Positions 49,559-57,817 of a DNA stretch of 64,000 bases are shown here, in pieces. A program made the translations under genes and the position numbers. Source of the stretch: Nocardioides abyssi. GTDB lineage: Bacteria; Actinomycetota; Actinomycetes; Propionibacteriales; Nocardioidaceae. The notes under the pieces are model-generated. The model ran no database searches. It was not told where the DNA came from and saw only the letters and a list, made by a program, of their open reading frames with translations. How positions within the stretch are numbered: the first letter of the stretch is position 1; every line of letters starts with the position of its first letter. The stretch covers positions 434,001-498,000 of the forward strand of contig NZ_JAUHJR010000001.1 in the NCBI RefSeq assembly GCF_030412915.1, given 5' to 3'.

Positions 49559-50518
49559 GTGACGAACGATCCCGGGCCCGACCGCGAGCAGCTGGAGCGG
49601 GAGGTCTACCGCAAGGTCGTGACCATCCGCTTCGCCGAGCTGCGCATCCGCGACCACGTGGAGAAGGAGGGGTTCGGCGGATTCTGGCACCCCGGGATCG
49701 GCCAGGAGGGCCTGCAGGTCGGCGCGGTCAGCGCCATGCAGGACGACGACTACCTCTACTACGCCCACCGCGGCCTGGGCTACGCCTTCGCCAAGGGCAT
49801 GCCCCTCGAGCCGCTCTTCGGCGACCTCCTGGGCCGCGCCAGCGGCAGCACCCGCGGCAAGGGCGGCGGCACGGTGCACTTCGCCGACGCCTCGCGCCAC
49901 GTGCTCGGCCAGGGCGGGACGCTCGGCTCGAGCTTCGTCATGGGCGCCGGGACGGCAGCCGCCTCCCAGCTGCTCGGCGACGGCCGGGTGACCGTGGTGT
50001 TCTTCGGCGACGGCGCCTCCGGTCGCGGCACGTGGCACGAGGCCGCGCTGCAGGCGTCGGTCTGGAAGCTGCCGGTCGTGTGGATCTGCGAGAACAACGG
50101 CTGGGCCCTCTCGGCGCGGTTCACCGAGCAGAGCCCGACCGAGCACGTCGCCGACCGCGCCCCGGCGTACGGCATGCCCGGCGTCATCGTCGACGGCCAG
50201 GACGCCATGGCGGTGCACGACGCCACCGCCGAGGCGATCGACCGCGCCCGTCGCGGCGAGGGCCCGACCCTGATCGAGGCCAAGACGCTGCGCATCCGCG
50301 GCCACTACGAGGGGGACCGCCAGCCCTACCGGGACGACCCGGTCCTGGGCGACGAGATCCCCAACGACCCGGTGCACCGCCTCGGCGAGAGCATCCCCGA
50401 CGACGTGCGCCGCGGCATCGACGCCGAGGCGCGCACCCAGGTCGAGCAGGCCTTCGACGCAGCGCTGGCCGCGCCGCGTGCAGACCGCTCGGTGATCTTC
50501 GAGGACGTGTGGGCATGA
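49559..50518 (+). CDS. Thiamine-diphosphate dehydrogenase E1 component, alpha subunit
   Basis: The 319-residue protein is an E1 alpha chain of the pyruvate/acetoin/branched-chain type: FWHPGIGQEGLQVG near residue 42, YAHRGLGYAFAKG near 68, the thiamine-diphosphate motif GDG (150-152) to NN (179-180) with the usual spacing, and IEAKTLRIRGHYEGD near 246. With E1 beta it decarboxylates a 2-oxo acid and passes the acyl group to the lipoyl arm of E2. GTG 49559 follows CGAGGAG by 7 nt. It overlaps E1 beta by 4 bp. The substrate is not fixed by the sequence; the small size and GHYEGD end lean to the acetoin-type subgroup. Confidence 0.85.
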   Translation: MTNDPGPDREQLEREVYRKVVTIRFAELRIRDHVEKEGFGGFWHPGIGQEGLQVGAVSAMQDDDYLYYAHRGLGYAFAKGMPLEPLFGDLLGRASGSTRGKGGGTVHFADASRHVLGQGGTLGSSFVMGAGTAAASQLLGDGRVTVVFFGDGASGRGTWHEAALQASVWKLPVVWICENNGWALSARFTEQSPTEHVADRAPAYGMPGVIVDGQDAMAVHDATAEAIDRARRGEGPTLIEAKTLRIRGHYEGDRQPYRDDPVLGDEIPNDPVHRLGESIPDDVRRGIDAEARTQVEQAFDAALAAPRADRSVIFEDVWA

Positions 50519-51537
50519 CGACGACACCTGTGACGACCGGGACGACGGGCGCGACGGACCGCGTCATCGGCTACTCCCGTGCCATCAACGAGGCGCTGGC
50601 CGAGGAGATGCGGCGCGACGAGCGGGTCTGGATGATGGGCCAGGACATCGGCCGCCTCGGCGGCGTGTTCGGCCTGACCCGCGGCCTCCAGGAGGAGTTC
50701 GGGCCGATGCGGGTCCGCGACACCGCCATCAACGAGACCTTCATCGTCGGCGGCGCCGCCGGCGCGGCGCTGGCCGGCACCATCCCCGTGGTCGAGCTGC
50801 AGTTCGCGGACTTCCTCTTCACCGCGGCCGACGAGATCTTCCACAAGCTCGCGAAGTGGCGCTACATGCACGGCGGGCAGTTCACCCTGCCGGTCGTCGT
50901 CCGGCTGCCCAGCGGTGTGGTGGGCGGCGCCGGCGCCGAGCACTCCCAGAGCCTCGAGACCATCGCCATGCACGTCCCCGGCCTCAAGGTCGCGGTCCCG
51001 GCGACCCCCTCGGACGCGAAGGGTCTGCTCAAGGCGGCGATCCGCGACCCCGACCCGGTGCTGTTCTTCGAGCACAAGGGCCTCTACCGGGTCAAGGGCC
51101 CGGTGCCGGAGTCCGACGAGCACGTGGTGCCGTTCGGCTCCGCGCGCGTCGCCCGCGCCGGCAACGACCTCACGGTCGTCGCCACCGGCCTCATGGTGGA
51201 CCGGGCCCTGGCCGCGGCCGAGCAGCTCGCCCCGCAGGGGATCGACGTCGAGGTGATCGACCCGCGCACGCTGGTCCCCCTCGACATCGACACCATCGTG
51301 GCCTCCGTCGAGCGCACCCACCGGCTGATGGTCGTCCACGAGGCGTCGCGCACGGCCGGCTTCGGGGCCGAGATCGCCACCCAGGTGCAGGAGCGCGCGT
51401 TCTTCTCCCTCGACGCGCCGGTCTGGCGGGTGTGCGGCACCGACACCCCGCTGCCCCAGGACCCCGAGCTCGAGCAGGCCTGCATCCCTTCCACGGACGA
51501 GATCGTCGCCGCGGCGCGTGCGCTCGCGGCCATCTAG
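50515..51537 (+). CDS. Thiamine-diphosphate dehydrogenase E1 component, beta subunit
   Basis: The 340-residue E1 beta chain shows YSRAINEALAEEMRRDERVWMMGQDIGRLGGVFGLTRGLQEEFGPMRVRDTAINETFIVGGAAGAALAG near residues 20-85. The conserved Glu in NETF activates the thiamine ring. Later blocks are VVVRLPSGVVGGAGAEHSQSLE and VDVEVIDPRTLVPLDIDTI. It forms the alpha2-beta2 E1 with the preceding gene product. The ATG overlaps the E1 alpha stop (ATGA). AGGAG at its end provides the ribosome site for E2. Confidence 0.88.
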   Translation: MTTTPVTTGTTGATDRVIGYSRAINEALAEEMRRDERVWMMGQDIGRLGGVFGLTRGLQEEFGPMRVRDTAINETFIVGGAAGAALAGTIPVVELQFADFLFTAADEIFHKLAKWRYMHGGQFTLPVVVRLPSGVVGGAGAEHSQSLETIAMHVPGLKVAVPATPSDAKGLLKAAIRDPDPVLFFEHKGLYRVKGPVPESDEHVVPFGSARVARAGNDLTVVATGLMVDRALAAAEQLAPQGIDVEVIDPRTLVPLDIDTIVASVERTHRLMVVHEASRTAGFGAEIATQVQERAFFSLDAPVWRVCGTDTPLPQDPELEQACIPSTDEIVAAARALAAI

Positions 51538-51547
51538 GAGTCACGCA

Positions 51548-53386
51548 ATGGCGCACGTCCTGATGCCCCGGCTGGGCGTCTCGGTCACCGAGGGCACGGT
51601 CTCGGCGTGGCTGAAGCAGGTCGGTGACCCGGTCGAGGTCGGCGAGCCGATCTGCGAGGTCGCCACCGACAAGGTGGACACCGAGATCGAGAGCACGGTC
51701 GCCGGCGTGCTGACCGAGCAGCTGTACGCCGTCGACGAGGTCGTCGAGGTCGGCGCACCGCTCGCGACGGTCGCCACCGCCGACGACGCAGCGGCTCCCG
51801 CAGCCCCGGCCGCTCCCGCAGCCCCGGCCGCACCTGCTCCACCCGCCGCACCGGAGCCGACGCCCTCGATCGTGCCGGACCCGGCGAGCTACGGCGACGA
51901 GCCCGACGCGGCACCGGCGGCCCCGCCCGCCGACGCGGCCCCGCCTGCCGACGACGGCCGGTACGCCGTCGTCATGCCGCGCCTGGGCGTCTCGGTCACC
52001 GAGGGCACGGTCTCGACCTGGCTCAAGCAGGTCGGCGACCCGGTCGAGCTGGGTGAGCCGATCTGCGAGGTCGCCACCGACAAGGTGGACACCGAGATCG
52101 AGAGCACCGTCGCGGGCGTCCTCGCCGAGCAGCGCCACGCCGAGGGCGACGTCGTCCTGGTGGGGGAGCCGCTCGCGCTGGTGACGCCGGACGGCGCGCT
52201 GCCGAGCGCGAGCGCCGCCGCGCCTCCGCCGCCGGTCGCGCAACCCGCTCCGACGTCGACCGCCGTCCCGGTGGCAGCTGCGCCGGCACCCTCGGCACCC
52301 CCCGCGGTGCCGGCGGGTCCGACGGTCCCCGGCGCCCCGGCCGAGCTGCGGCCCGGACCGTTCGACCACACCGCCGCCGTCGAGCGGCTCCTCGCGACCG
52401 TGGCCCGCGCCGGACGCCCGGTGGCCGCGCCCTCGGCGCGCCGCCTCGCCGCCGACCTCGGCGTCGACCTGGCGGGCCTGACCGGCACCGGCGGAGGTGG
52501 GCACGTCACGCGCGCCGACGTCCAGCGGGCTGCCGAGAGGCCACCCGCGGCAGCGGCAGCGCCTGCCGCTCCGGCAGCGTCCGTGGCGCCTCCGGCCCCG
52601 GCGGCAGCGCCCGCCGCGCCGGAGCCGACCGGTCACCCCATGGGCTCCGACGGGCTGCCGCTGGGCTACGAGGACGTGCCGTACGACGCCGTCCCCACCA
52701 GCCGCATCCGGCGGGTGACGGCCGAGCACATGACGCGCTCGCGCCGCACGGCGGCGCACATGACGACCGAGGTCGACGTCGACCTCGGGCTGCTCACCGA
52801 CGTGCGTGCCCGGCTCAACGCCCACCGGGCGACCCAGGGACGCGGCAAGCTGTCGTTCCTGCCGTTCGTCGCGCGGGCGACCTGCGCCGCCCTGCTCGAG
52901 CACCCGGACCTCAACGCGACCTTCGAGACCGAGCGGCTGCTGCGGTGGGGCGAGATCAACCTCGGCATCGCCGTCGACACGCCCCGGGGCCTCATGGTGC
53001 CGGTGCTGCGCGGCGCCGAGCGGATGACCGTCGAGACCCTGGGCGAGGGCATCACCGACCTCGCCGCGCGGCTGCGCGACGGCAAGCCAGGCCCGGACGA
53101 CTTCCGGGCCGGGACGTTCACGATCTCCAACCCCGGCTCGGTCGGCGCGGTCTCGGCGCCGGCGATCATCAACCAGCCGCAGGTGGCGATCCTGGGCATG
53201 CCGACCATCCAGCGGCGTCCTTGGGTCGTGCGGCTGGCCGACGGACAGGAGACCATCGCGATCCGGCCGATCCTCCGGCTCGCGCTGACCTTCGACCACC
53301 GTGCGCTCGACGGCGCGGACGCGACCCGCTGCCTGGTCGACATCGGCCGACGGCTCGAGACCTGGGACGTCGACGACTACCGCTGA
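51548..53386 (+). CDS. Dihydrolipoamide acyltransferase E2 with two lipoyl domains
   Basis: The 612-residue E2 holds two lipoyl domains (about residues 1-77 and 138-213, lipoylated Lys 42 and Lys 179, each in ATDKVDTEIES), separated by an Ala/Pro linker. A peripheral-subunit-binding domain (PSARRLAADLGVDLAGLTGTGGGGHVTRADVQ, about 295-326) and the catalytic domain with HRALDG (His 584, Asp 588) near the C-terminus follow. It transfers the acyl group from lipoate to CoA. The two lipoyl segments (51563-51721 and 51974-52132) differ in only 3 of 53 residues, pointing to a recent internal duplication. No E3 gene lies nearby, so a housekeeping lipoamide dehydrogenase must serve. Confidence 0.9.
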   Translation: MAHVLMPRLGVSVTEGTVSAWLKQVGDPVEVGEPICEVATDKVDTEIESTVAGVLTEQLYAVDEVVEVGAPLATVATADDAAAPAAPAAPAAPAAPAPPAAPEPTPSIVPDPASYGDEPDAAPAAPPADAAPPADDGRYAVVMPRLGVSVTEGTVSTWLKQVGDPVELGEPICEVATDKVDTEIESTVAGVLAEQRHAEGDVVLVGEPLALVTPDGALPSASAAAPPPPVAQPAPTSTAVPVAAAPAPSAPPAVPAGPTVPGAPAELRPGPFDHTAAVERLLATVARAGRPVAAPSARRLAADLGVDLAGLTGTGGGGHVTRADVQRAAERPPAAAAAPAAPAASVAPPAPAAAPAAPEPTGHPMGSDGLPLGYEDVPYDAVPTSRIRRVTAEHMTRSRRTAAHMTTEVDVDLGLLTDVRARLNAHRATQGRGKLSFLPFVARATCAALLEHPDLNATFETERLLRWGEINLGIAVDTPRGLMVPVLRGAERMTVETLGEGITDLAARLRDGKPGPDDFRAGTFTISNPGSVGAVSAPAIINQPQVAILGMPTIQRRPWVVRLADGQETIAIRPILRLALTFDHRALDGADATRCLVDIGRRLETWDVDDYR

Positions 53387-53399
53387 GCGCCGTCCGGGA

Positions 53400-53441
53400 A
53401 CGACGACGCCCCACCGTCCGCGGACGGTGGGGCGTCGTCGT
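53400..53441. terminator. Perfect 20-bp palindromic terminator
   Basis: Arms 53400-53419 and 53422-53441 are exact inverse complements around a 2-nt centre (GC). The element stands 13 nt after the E2 stop and between convergent genes. It lacks a T tract but is the strongest stem of the window. Confidence 0.7.
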
Positions 53442-53482
53442 GCTGAGTGGGCCGGCGGGGCCGGCGGGGCCGTGGCGCCCGG

Positions 53483-54130
53483 TCAGGCCGGGGGGACGGC
53501 GCGCGCGGTCGCGGGCGTCAGCTGGTCGGTGCCGAGCCCGTAGACGAGGTAGTTCCAGAACTGGTAGGCGAGCTCCCGCGACCGCAGGGCGCCGCCCGGG
53601 CGGTACCACTGGTAGGCCCAGTTGCACATGCCGAAGGTCGCCAGTGCGGCCAGGTGCGGGTCCGCCTGGCGGAAGACCCCGGACTCGACGCCGGCGGCGA
53701 TGAGGTCCTCGACGATGCGCTCGTAGCGGTCGCGCTTGGCCTTGATCGGTCCGCGCGCCTCCGCCGGCAGCTCCCGGTGGTGCTCGAAGAACACCCGGAC
53801 GTGCCCGCGGTGGGTCTCCATCAGCTCGAGGATGTCCGCCATGACCTCGAGGAGCAGCTGCTCGGCACGCAGGCCGGTCTCGCTCCGTGCCTCGTGGCGG
53901 TCGATCAGCAGGTCGATGAACTCCTCGTGGATGGCGTGGAGGATGTCGTCCTTGCTCGGGAAGTAGTGGTACAGGGTCGGTTTGGCGACCCCGACCTCCT
54001 TGGCGATGTCGTCCATCGTCGTGCTCGAGTAGCCGGTCTTGTCGAAGAGCCCGGCGGCCCGGCTGACGATCTGCTGACGCCGTTCGGTCGACGACATCCG
54101 ACGTCGTGCTGCTCTGTCCACTGTCTTCAC
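53483..54130 (-). CDS. TetR-family transcriptional regulator
   Basis: The 215-residue protein has a classical TetR DNA-binding domain (RRQQIVSRAAGLFDKTGYSSTTMDDIAKEVGVAKPTLYHYFPSKDDILHAIHEEF, about residues 18-72) and a helical ligand domain of the kind found in fatty-acid and aromatic catabolism repressors; ligands there are often acyl-CoA thioesters. GTG 54130 was chosen for the GGAAGGA site upstream; ATG 54148 is the alternative. Inverted repeats CCGACC-N4-GGTCGG occur at its own promoter and at both flanking operons, so it very likely represses all three units. It converges on the E2 gene. Confidence 0.85.
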   Translation of the reverse strand: MKTVDRAARRRMSSTERRQQIVSRAAGLFDKTGYSSTTMDDIAKEVGVAKPTLYHYFPSKDDILHAIHEEFIDLLIDRHEARSETGLRAEQLLLEVMADILELMETHRGHVRVFFEHHRELPAEARGPIKAKRDRYERIVEDLIAAGVESGVFRQADPHLAALATFGMCNWAYQWYRPGGALRSRELAYQFWNYLVYGLGTDQLTPATARAVPPA

Positions 54131-54186
54131 GTGCAGGCGTCCTTCCATGGCTGACGGGGGGACTCTAGTGCCCGAACCCGAGAAAA

Positions 54187-54202
54187 CCGACCCACTGGTC
54201 GG
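54187..54202. promoter_or_regulatory. TetR-type operator at the tetR promoter
   Basis: CCGACC-CACT-GGTCGG has both half-sites perfect. It overlaps the expected -35 zone of a minus-strand promoter whose -10 box TAGAGT lies at 54162-54167, fitting autoregulation. Confidence 0.6.
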
Positions 54203-54230
54203 GAAATTCCTCGACGAGTTGCGACGTCGG

Positions 54231-54246
54231 CCGACCGGTCGGCCGG
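54231..54246. promoter_or_regulatory. Possible additional TetR-type operator
   Basis: CCGACCGGTCGG at 54231-54242 sits in the 16-bp palindrome GGCCGACCGGTCGGCC. Read with 4-bp spacing it is CCGACC-GGTC-GGCCGG, one base from consensus in the right half-site. The spacing is ambiguous. Confidence 0.35.
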
Positions 54247-54340
54247 TCTAGAACCGCGCCCTGGCCCCGGAACAGCCCAGCGATGGCGCGGTTTACCAGG
54301 CGAAAGATGGTGAAATGTGAGGGCAGTCACCGCGAACCCC

Positions 54341-54369
54341 TTGACACTGTGACCGGGGTTACCTAGCGT
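54341..54369 (+). promoter_or_regulatory. Strong promoter of the catabolic operon
   Basis: TTGACA (54341-54346), 17 bp and TAGCGT (54364-54369) make a near-consensus promoter. AACCCC and GGGGTT (54335-54340 and 54355-54360) flank the -35 element as an inverted repeat, a possible second regulator site. Transcription should start near 54376. Confidence 0.65.
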
Positions 54370-54383
54370 CCTCGCCATGCGAA

Positions 54384-54399
54384 CCGACCGACGAGTCGG
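54384..54399. promoter_or_regulatory. TetR-type operator of the catabolic operon
   Basis: CCGACC-GACG-AGTCGG keeps one perfect half-site and one with a single mismatch. It is about 8 bp downstream of the predicted start point, the same arrangement as at 49512-49529. Confidence 0.55.
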
Positions 54400-54417
54400 G
54401 TGGAAGGAGGCCTGCAG

Positions 54418-55014
54418 ATGACCGAGCTCACGAGCTCGTTCGGCGTTGACACCGTCGGCACCGAGGCGCTGCTGGCCGACCGCTCGTGCGGCACCTGCGA
54501 GCCCTGCGCCGCCGGCGCCTCGCTGTGGTGCCGGAGCCCGCGCAGCACCGCCCGGACCTCGAGCCCCGCGCTTCCCGGCGACGTCGCGCCGGCGCTGCGG
54601 TCGGCCGTGCTCGCCGTGGCCGCCCTGCTCGACGCGCCGGCCGCCCGCACCACGCTCGTGGTCGGTCACGAGGGGTCCGCGACGCTCGTGCTGGCGCGGC
54701 TGCTCGTCGACGGCGCGGTCCTCGCAGCCCCGTCCCTGACCGACCCCGCCCTCAAGGCGCAGGTCGCCGCTCGCGAGGCCTCCGGCCGCGCCGCGGTGGT
54801 CGTGGCCGGTGACGACGTCCGCTCGGCCGTGCGGGCCGTCCGCCGCGGCGGGCACGTCTGCGTGCCCGGCCAGGGCGCCGAGATGCCGAGCGTGACCGAG
54901 CTGGTCCAGCGCGAGGTCACCCTGCTCGCACCGCAGGACGTGAGCCGCGTCCTGGAGCGACTGACCGACGAGGACTGGGCGGCGGCCGTGGCCGCGGCCC
55001 GACCAGCCGCCTGA
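54418..55014 (+). CDS. Miniature zinc-dehydrogenase-like protein
   Basis: The 198-residue protein carries the structural-zinc loop of medium-chain alcohol dehydrogenases, CGTCEPCAAGASLWC (Cys 24, 27, 30 and 38, spacing C-x2-C-x2-C-x7-C). A Rossmann-like half follows (TTLVVGHEGSATLVLARLLVDGAVLAAP, RAAVVVAGDDVRSAVRAVRRGGHVCVPG). Full enzymes have about 350 residues. The catalytic-zinc part is missing and the cofactor loop reads GHEGSA instead of GxGxxG, so it is unlikely to be an active dehydrogenase. ATG 54418 has a perfect AAGGAGG at 7 nt and the frame is intact, which speaks for a kept gene. It heads the TetR-controlled operon. A zinc-binding accessory protein is one possibility. Confidence 0.6.
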   Translation: MTELTSSFGVDTVGTEALLADRSCGTCEPCAAGASLWCRSPRSTARTSSPALPGDVAPALRSAVLAVAALLDAPAARTTLVVGHEGSATLVLARLLVDGAVLAAPSLTDPALKAQVAAREASGRAAVVVAGDDVRSAVRAVRRGGHVCVPGQGAEMPSVTELVQREVTLLAPQDVSRVLERLTDEDWAAAVAAARPAA

Positions 55015-55111
55015 GCCCGGGTCCCACCGGACCGCAGCCAGGCCACAGCCGGCAGCAACCCCAGACCGACCTGACACCCCCCAGACCCCGCAAGCAACCA
55101 GGAGGAAGCAC

Positions 55112-56125
55112 ATGGGCCGCACAGCAGATGGCAAGTGGTCGGACGAGTGGACGCCGCCGGTGTTCTCCGTCGACGCCAACGGCAAGGTCATCGGCTACGT
55201 CAACGACCGCACCCCCAACAACTGGGGACGCTGGGGCGACCTCGACGAGAAGGGCACGGCCAACCTGCTCACCCCGGAGCGCGTGGCCGCGGCTGCGAAG
55301 CTCATCGAGACCGGCAAGGTCGTCAGCTGCGCGATCCCGCTGGACAGCACCGGCCCGGTGCACCCGACCCGCACCGGCGTCGTGCACCTCTATGGCTACA
55401 CCGGCTCGGACTTCGTCGCCGGCACCAAGGCCGGTCAGGACTACCCGAACTTCCAGGGCACCGACGACTACATCTTCATGCCGCTCCAGGGCAGCACGCA
55501 GTGGGACGGCCTGTCCCACTTCTTCTACAAGGACACGATGTTCAACGGCTTCTGGATCGGCAACGTCGAGTCCTACGCCGGTGCCCGCCGCGGCTCGATC
55601 CACCAGATGAAGGACACGCTGGTGGGCCGCGGCGTCCTGCTCGACCTGCCGAAGTTCAAGGGCGTCGACCGCCTCCAGCCGCAGTACGGCATCACCCCCG
55701 ACGACCTCGACGCGTGCGCCGAGGCCCAGGGCGTGACGGTCGGCGAGGGCGACATGCTCGTCATCCGCACCGGGCACGTGCCGTGGTACTACCAGCTCGA
55801 GGACAAGATGGAGTACTGGAAGGTCGGTGCTCCGGGCATCACCCGTGCCGTCGTCGACTGGCTCGCGGAGAAGGACGTCGCCTCGCTGGCGATGGACAAC
55901 ATCGCGGTCGAGGTCGAGCCCCACGAGGAGCCCTTCGAGCACGTCTACCCGCTGCACGCCCGCCTGATCCGCGACCTGGGCCTGACGCTCGGCGAGGTCT
56001 GGTGGCTCGAGGACCTCTCGGCCACCTGCGAGGAGCTCGGCCGCTACGAGTTCTTCCTCTCGGCGCCGCCGCTGAACGTGACGAACGCGTCCGGCTCGCC
56101 GGCGAACCCCGTCGCGGTCTTCTGA
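55112..56125 (+). CDS. Cyclase-family hydrolase (kynurenine formamidase-like)
   Basis: The 337-residue protein belongs to the metal-dependent cyclase family that includes kynurenine formamidase and isatin hydrolase. The metal-binding block reads QGSTQWDGLSHFF near residue 128, a variant of HxGTHxDxPxHF with Gln and Trp replacing His, as in the longer subgroup. GVLLDLPKFKGV, MLVIRTGH and SLAMDNIAVEV are the other conserved strands. It may hydrolyse an amide or a strained ring C-C or C-N bond. AGGAGG precedes ATG 55112 at 6-8 nt. It lies 97 nt after the mini-dehydrogenase gene and before the CoA ligases. Confidence 0.8.
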   Translation: MGRTADGKWSDEWTPPVFSVDANGKVIGYVNDRTPNNWGRWGDLDEKGTANLLTPERVAAAAKLIETGKVVSCAIPLDSTGPVHPTRTGVVHLYGYTGSDFVAGTKAGQDYPNFQGTDDYIFMPLQGSTQWDGLSHFFYKDTMFNGFWIGNVESYAGARRGSIHQMKDTLVGRGVLLDLPKFKGVDRLQPQYGITPDDLDACAEAQGVTVGEGDMLVIRTGHVPWYYQLEDKMEYWKVGAPGITRAVVDWLAEKDVASLAMDNIAVEVEPHEEPFEHVYPLHARLIRDLGLTLGEVWWLEDLSATCEELGRYEFFLSAPPLNVTNASGSPANPVAVF

Positions 56126-56224
56126 GCCGACCCGCCCGCACCTGACGCCCGGGCCGGCCCGCCCCACGGGCCGGCCCGCGCGTCGCGCACCACCCACCGC
56201 CACGAACCACGAGGACACCCACGC

Positions 56225-57817
56225 ATGCACACCACGCAGCACGACAGCGAGCTGGCCCGGAGCCGCCGGCTCGTCCTGGGCGAGATCCTGGCGCGCAACG
56301 CCCGCCGTGCGCCCGAGCGGACCGCCGTCGTCTTCGAGGACGCCTCCCTGACCTTCGCCGAGCTCGACGAGCGGACCAACCGCCTCGCCAACGCCCTGGC
56401 CGACCGCGGCGTGCAGCACGGCGACAAGGTCGCGGTGCTGATGTACAACCGGCTCGAGGTCGTGGAGTCGTTCTTCGCCTGCCAGAAGCTCGGCGCCTGC
56501 CCGGTGCCCGTCAACTTCCGCCTCGCCCCGACCGAGCTGGCCTACATCCTCGACGACTCCGACGCCGTCGCGGTCCTCACCGACGACGAGCTGACGGCCG
56601 TCGCGCTGGAGTCGACCGACGGCCTCGGCGCGGTGCGCCTCGTCGCCACGACGGGTACGCCGCAGGGCCGGGCCGAGTCCTACGAGGAGCTGCTGGCCGC
56701 CGGCTCGGCCGAGGCGCCCGGCGCCGACGTGGACGAGGACGACCTCGCGTTCCTCATGTACACCTCGGGCACGACCGGCCGCCCGAAGGGCGCGATGCTC
56801 ACCCACCAGAACCTGGTGTGCAACACCATCAACTGGATCCTGGAGATGGAGGCACGGCCGGGCGACACCTGGCTCTCGGGCCTGCCGCTGTTCCACATCG
56901 GTGGCGTCAACGGCCTGCTCCCGTTCATCTACCTCGCGGGCACCTGCATCATCACCCCGTCGACCGGGTTCGACCCGGAGGAGTCGCTGCGGCTGCTGGA
57001 CAAGCACCAGCCGGACATGTGCTACTTCGTGCCGACCCAGTGGCAGCAGATCTGCGAGCACCCGCTGGCCGCGCAGATCGACACCTCCAACCTGCGCCGC
57101 GCGCTGTGGGGTGCCTCCCAGGCGCCGCCGAGCACGCTCGAGCTGCTCGTCAGGACCTTCCCGAACGTCGGCATCGTCAACGCCTTCGGCCAGACCGAGA
57201 TGTCGTCGAACACCTGCTTCCTCAAGGCCGGTGACGCGGTGCGCAAGATGGGCTCGGTCGGCCTGCCGGCCGTCAACGTCGAGGTGCGCATCGTCGACGA
57301 CGAGGGCCGCGACGTGGCCCCGGGCGAGGTCGGCGAGATCGTCTACCGCGGCCCGACGGTGATGAAGGGCTACTACAAGCTGCCCGAGGCCACCGCGGAC
57401 GCGTTCCGCGGCGGCTGGTTCCACAGCGGCGACCTGGTCCGCCAGGACGACGAGGGCTTCATCTACGTCGTGGACCGGGTCAAGGACATGATCATCAGCG
57501 GCGGGGAGAACATCTACCCCGCCGAGGTCGAGCGCGCCGTCGAGCGGCACCCGGCCGTCCGCGAGGTCGCGGTCGTCGGCGTCCCGCACCCGCGCTGGGT
57601 GGAGACCCCCGTCGCGGTCGTCGTGGCCGCCGGCGACGAGCGGCCCAGCTCCGAGGACGTCCTGGCGTTCCTCAAGAGCGACCTGGCGTCGTACAAGAAG
57701 CCCTCCGCCGTCGTCTACGTCGACGAGCTGCCGCGCAACGCCTCGGGGAAGATCCTCAAGCGCGACCTGCGCGACAGCTACTGGGAGCTCTTCGCGCAGA
57801 CGGGGCAGACCGAGTGA
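56225..57817 (+). CDS. Acyl-CoA ligase (AMP-forming) 1
   Basis: The 530-residue adenylate-forming enzyme has the P-loop MYTSGTTGRPKGA (residues 179-190), ALWGASQAPP and NAFGQTEMSS (A4/A5 motifs), GWFHSGDLVRQDDEGFIYVVDRVKDMIISGGENIYP (A7/A8 hinge) and the catalytic Lys in LPRNASGKILKRDLR. It should convert a carboxylic acid into its CoA thioester. Length and motifs resemble fatty-acyl and aryl-CoA ligases; the acid is unknown. It overlaps the second ligase gene by 4 bp, so both are made together. Confidence 0.88.
   Translation: MHTTQHDSELARSRRLVLGEILARNARRAPERTAVVFEDASLTFAELDERTNRLANALADRGVQHGDKVAVLMYNRLEVVESFFACQKLGACPVPVNFRLAPTELAYILDDSDAVAVLTDDELTAVALESTDGLGAVRLVATTGTPQGRAESYEELLAAGSAEAPGADVDEDDLAFLMYTSGTTGRPKGAMLTHQNLVCNTINWILEMEARPGDTWLSGLPLFHIGGVNGLLPFIYLAGTCIITPSTGFDPEESLRLLDKHQPDMCYFVPTQWQQICEHPLAAQIDTSNLRRALWGASQAPPSTLELLVRTFPNVGIVNAFGQTEMSSNTCFLKAGDAVRKMGSVGLPAVNVEVRIVDDEGRDVAPGEVGEIVYRGPTVMKGYYKLPEATADAFRGGWFHSGDLVRQDDEGFIYVVDRVKDMIISGGENIYPAEVERAVERHPAVREVAVVGVPHPRWVETPVAVVVAAGDERPSSEDVLAFLKSDLASYKKPSAVVYVDELPRNASGKILKRDLRDSYWELFAQTGQTE

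Noticed and set aside
54418-55014. Mini-dehydrogenase as a clear pseudogene.
   Set aside because: No stop or frameshift is seen, and promoter, operator and ribosome site are intact. A decayed origin remains possible, so it is kept as a finding.
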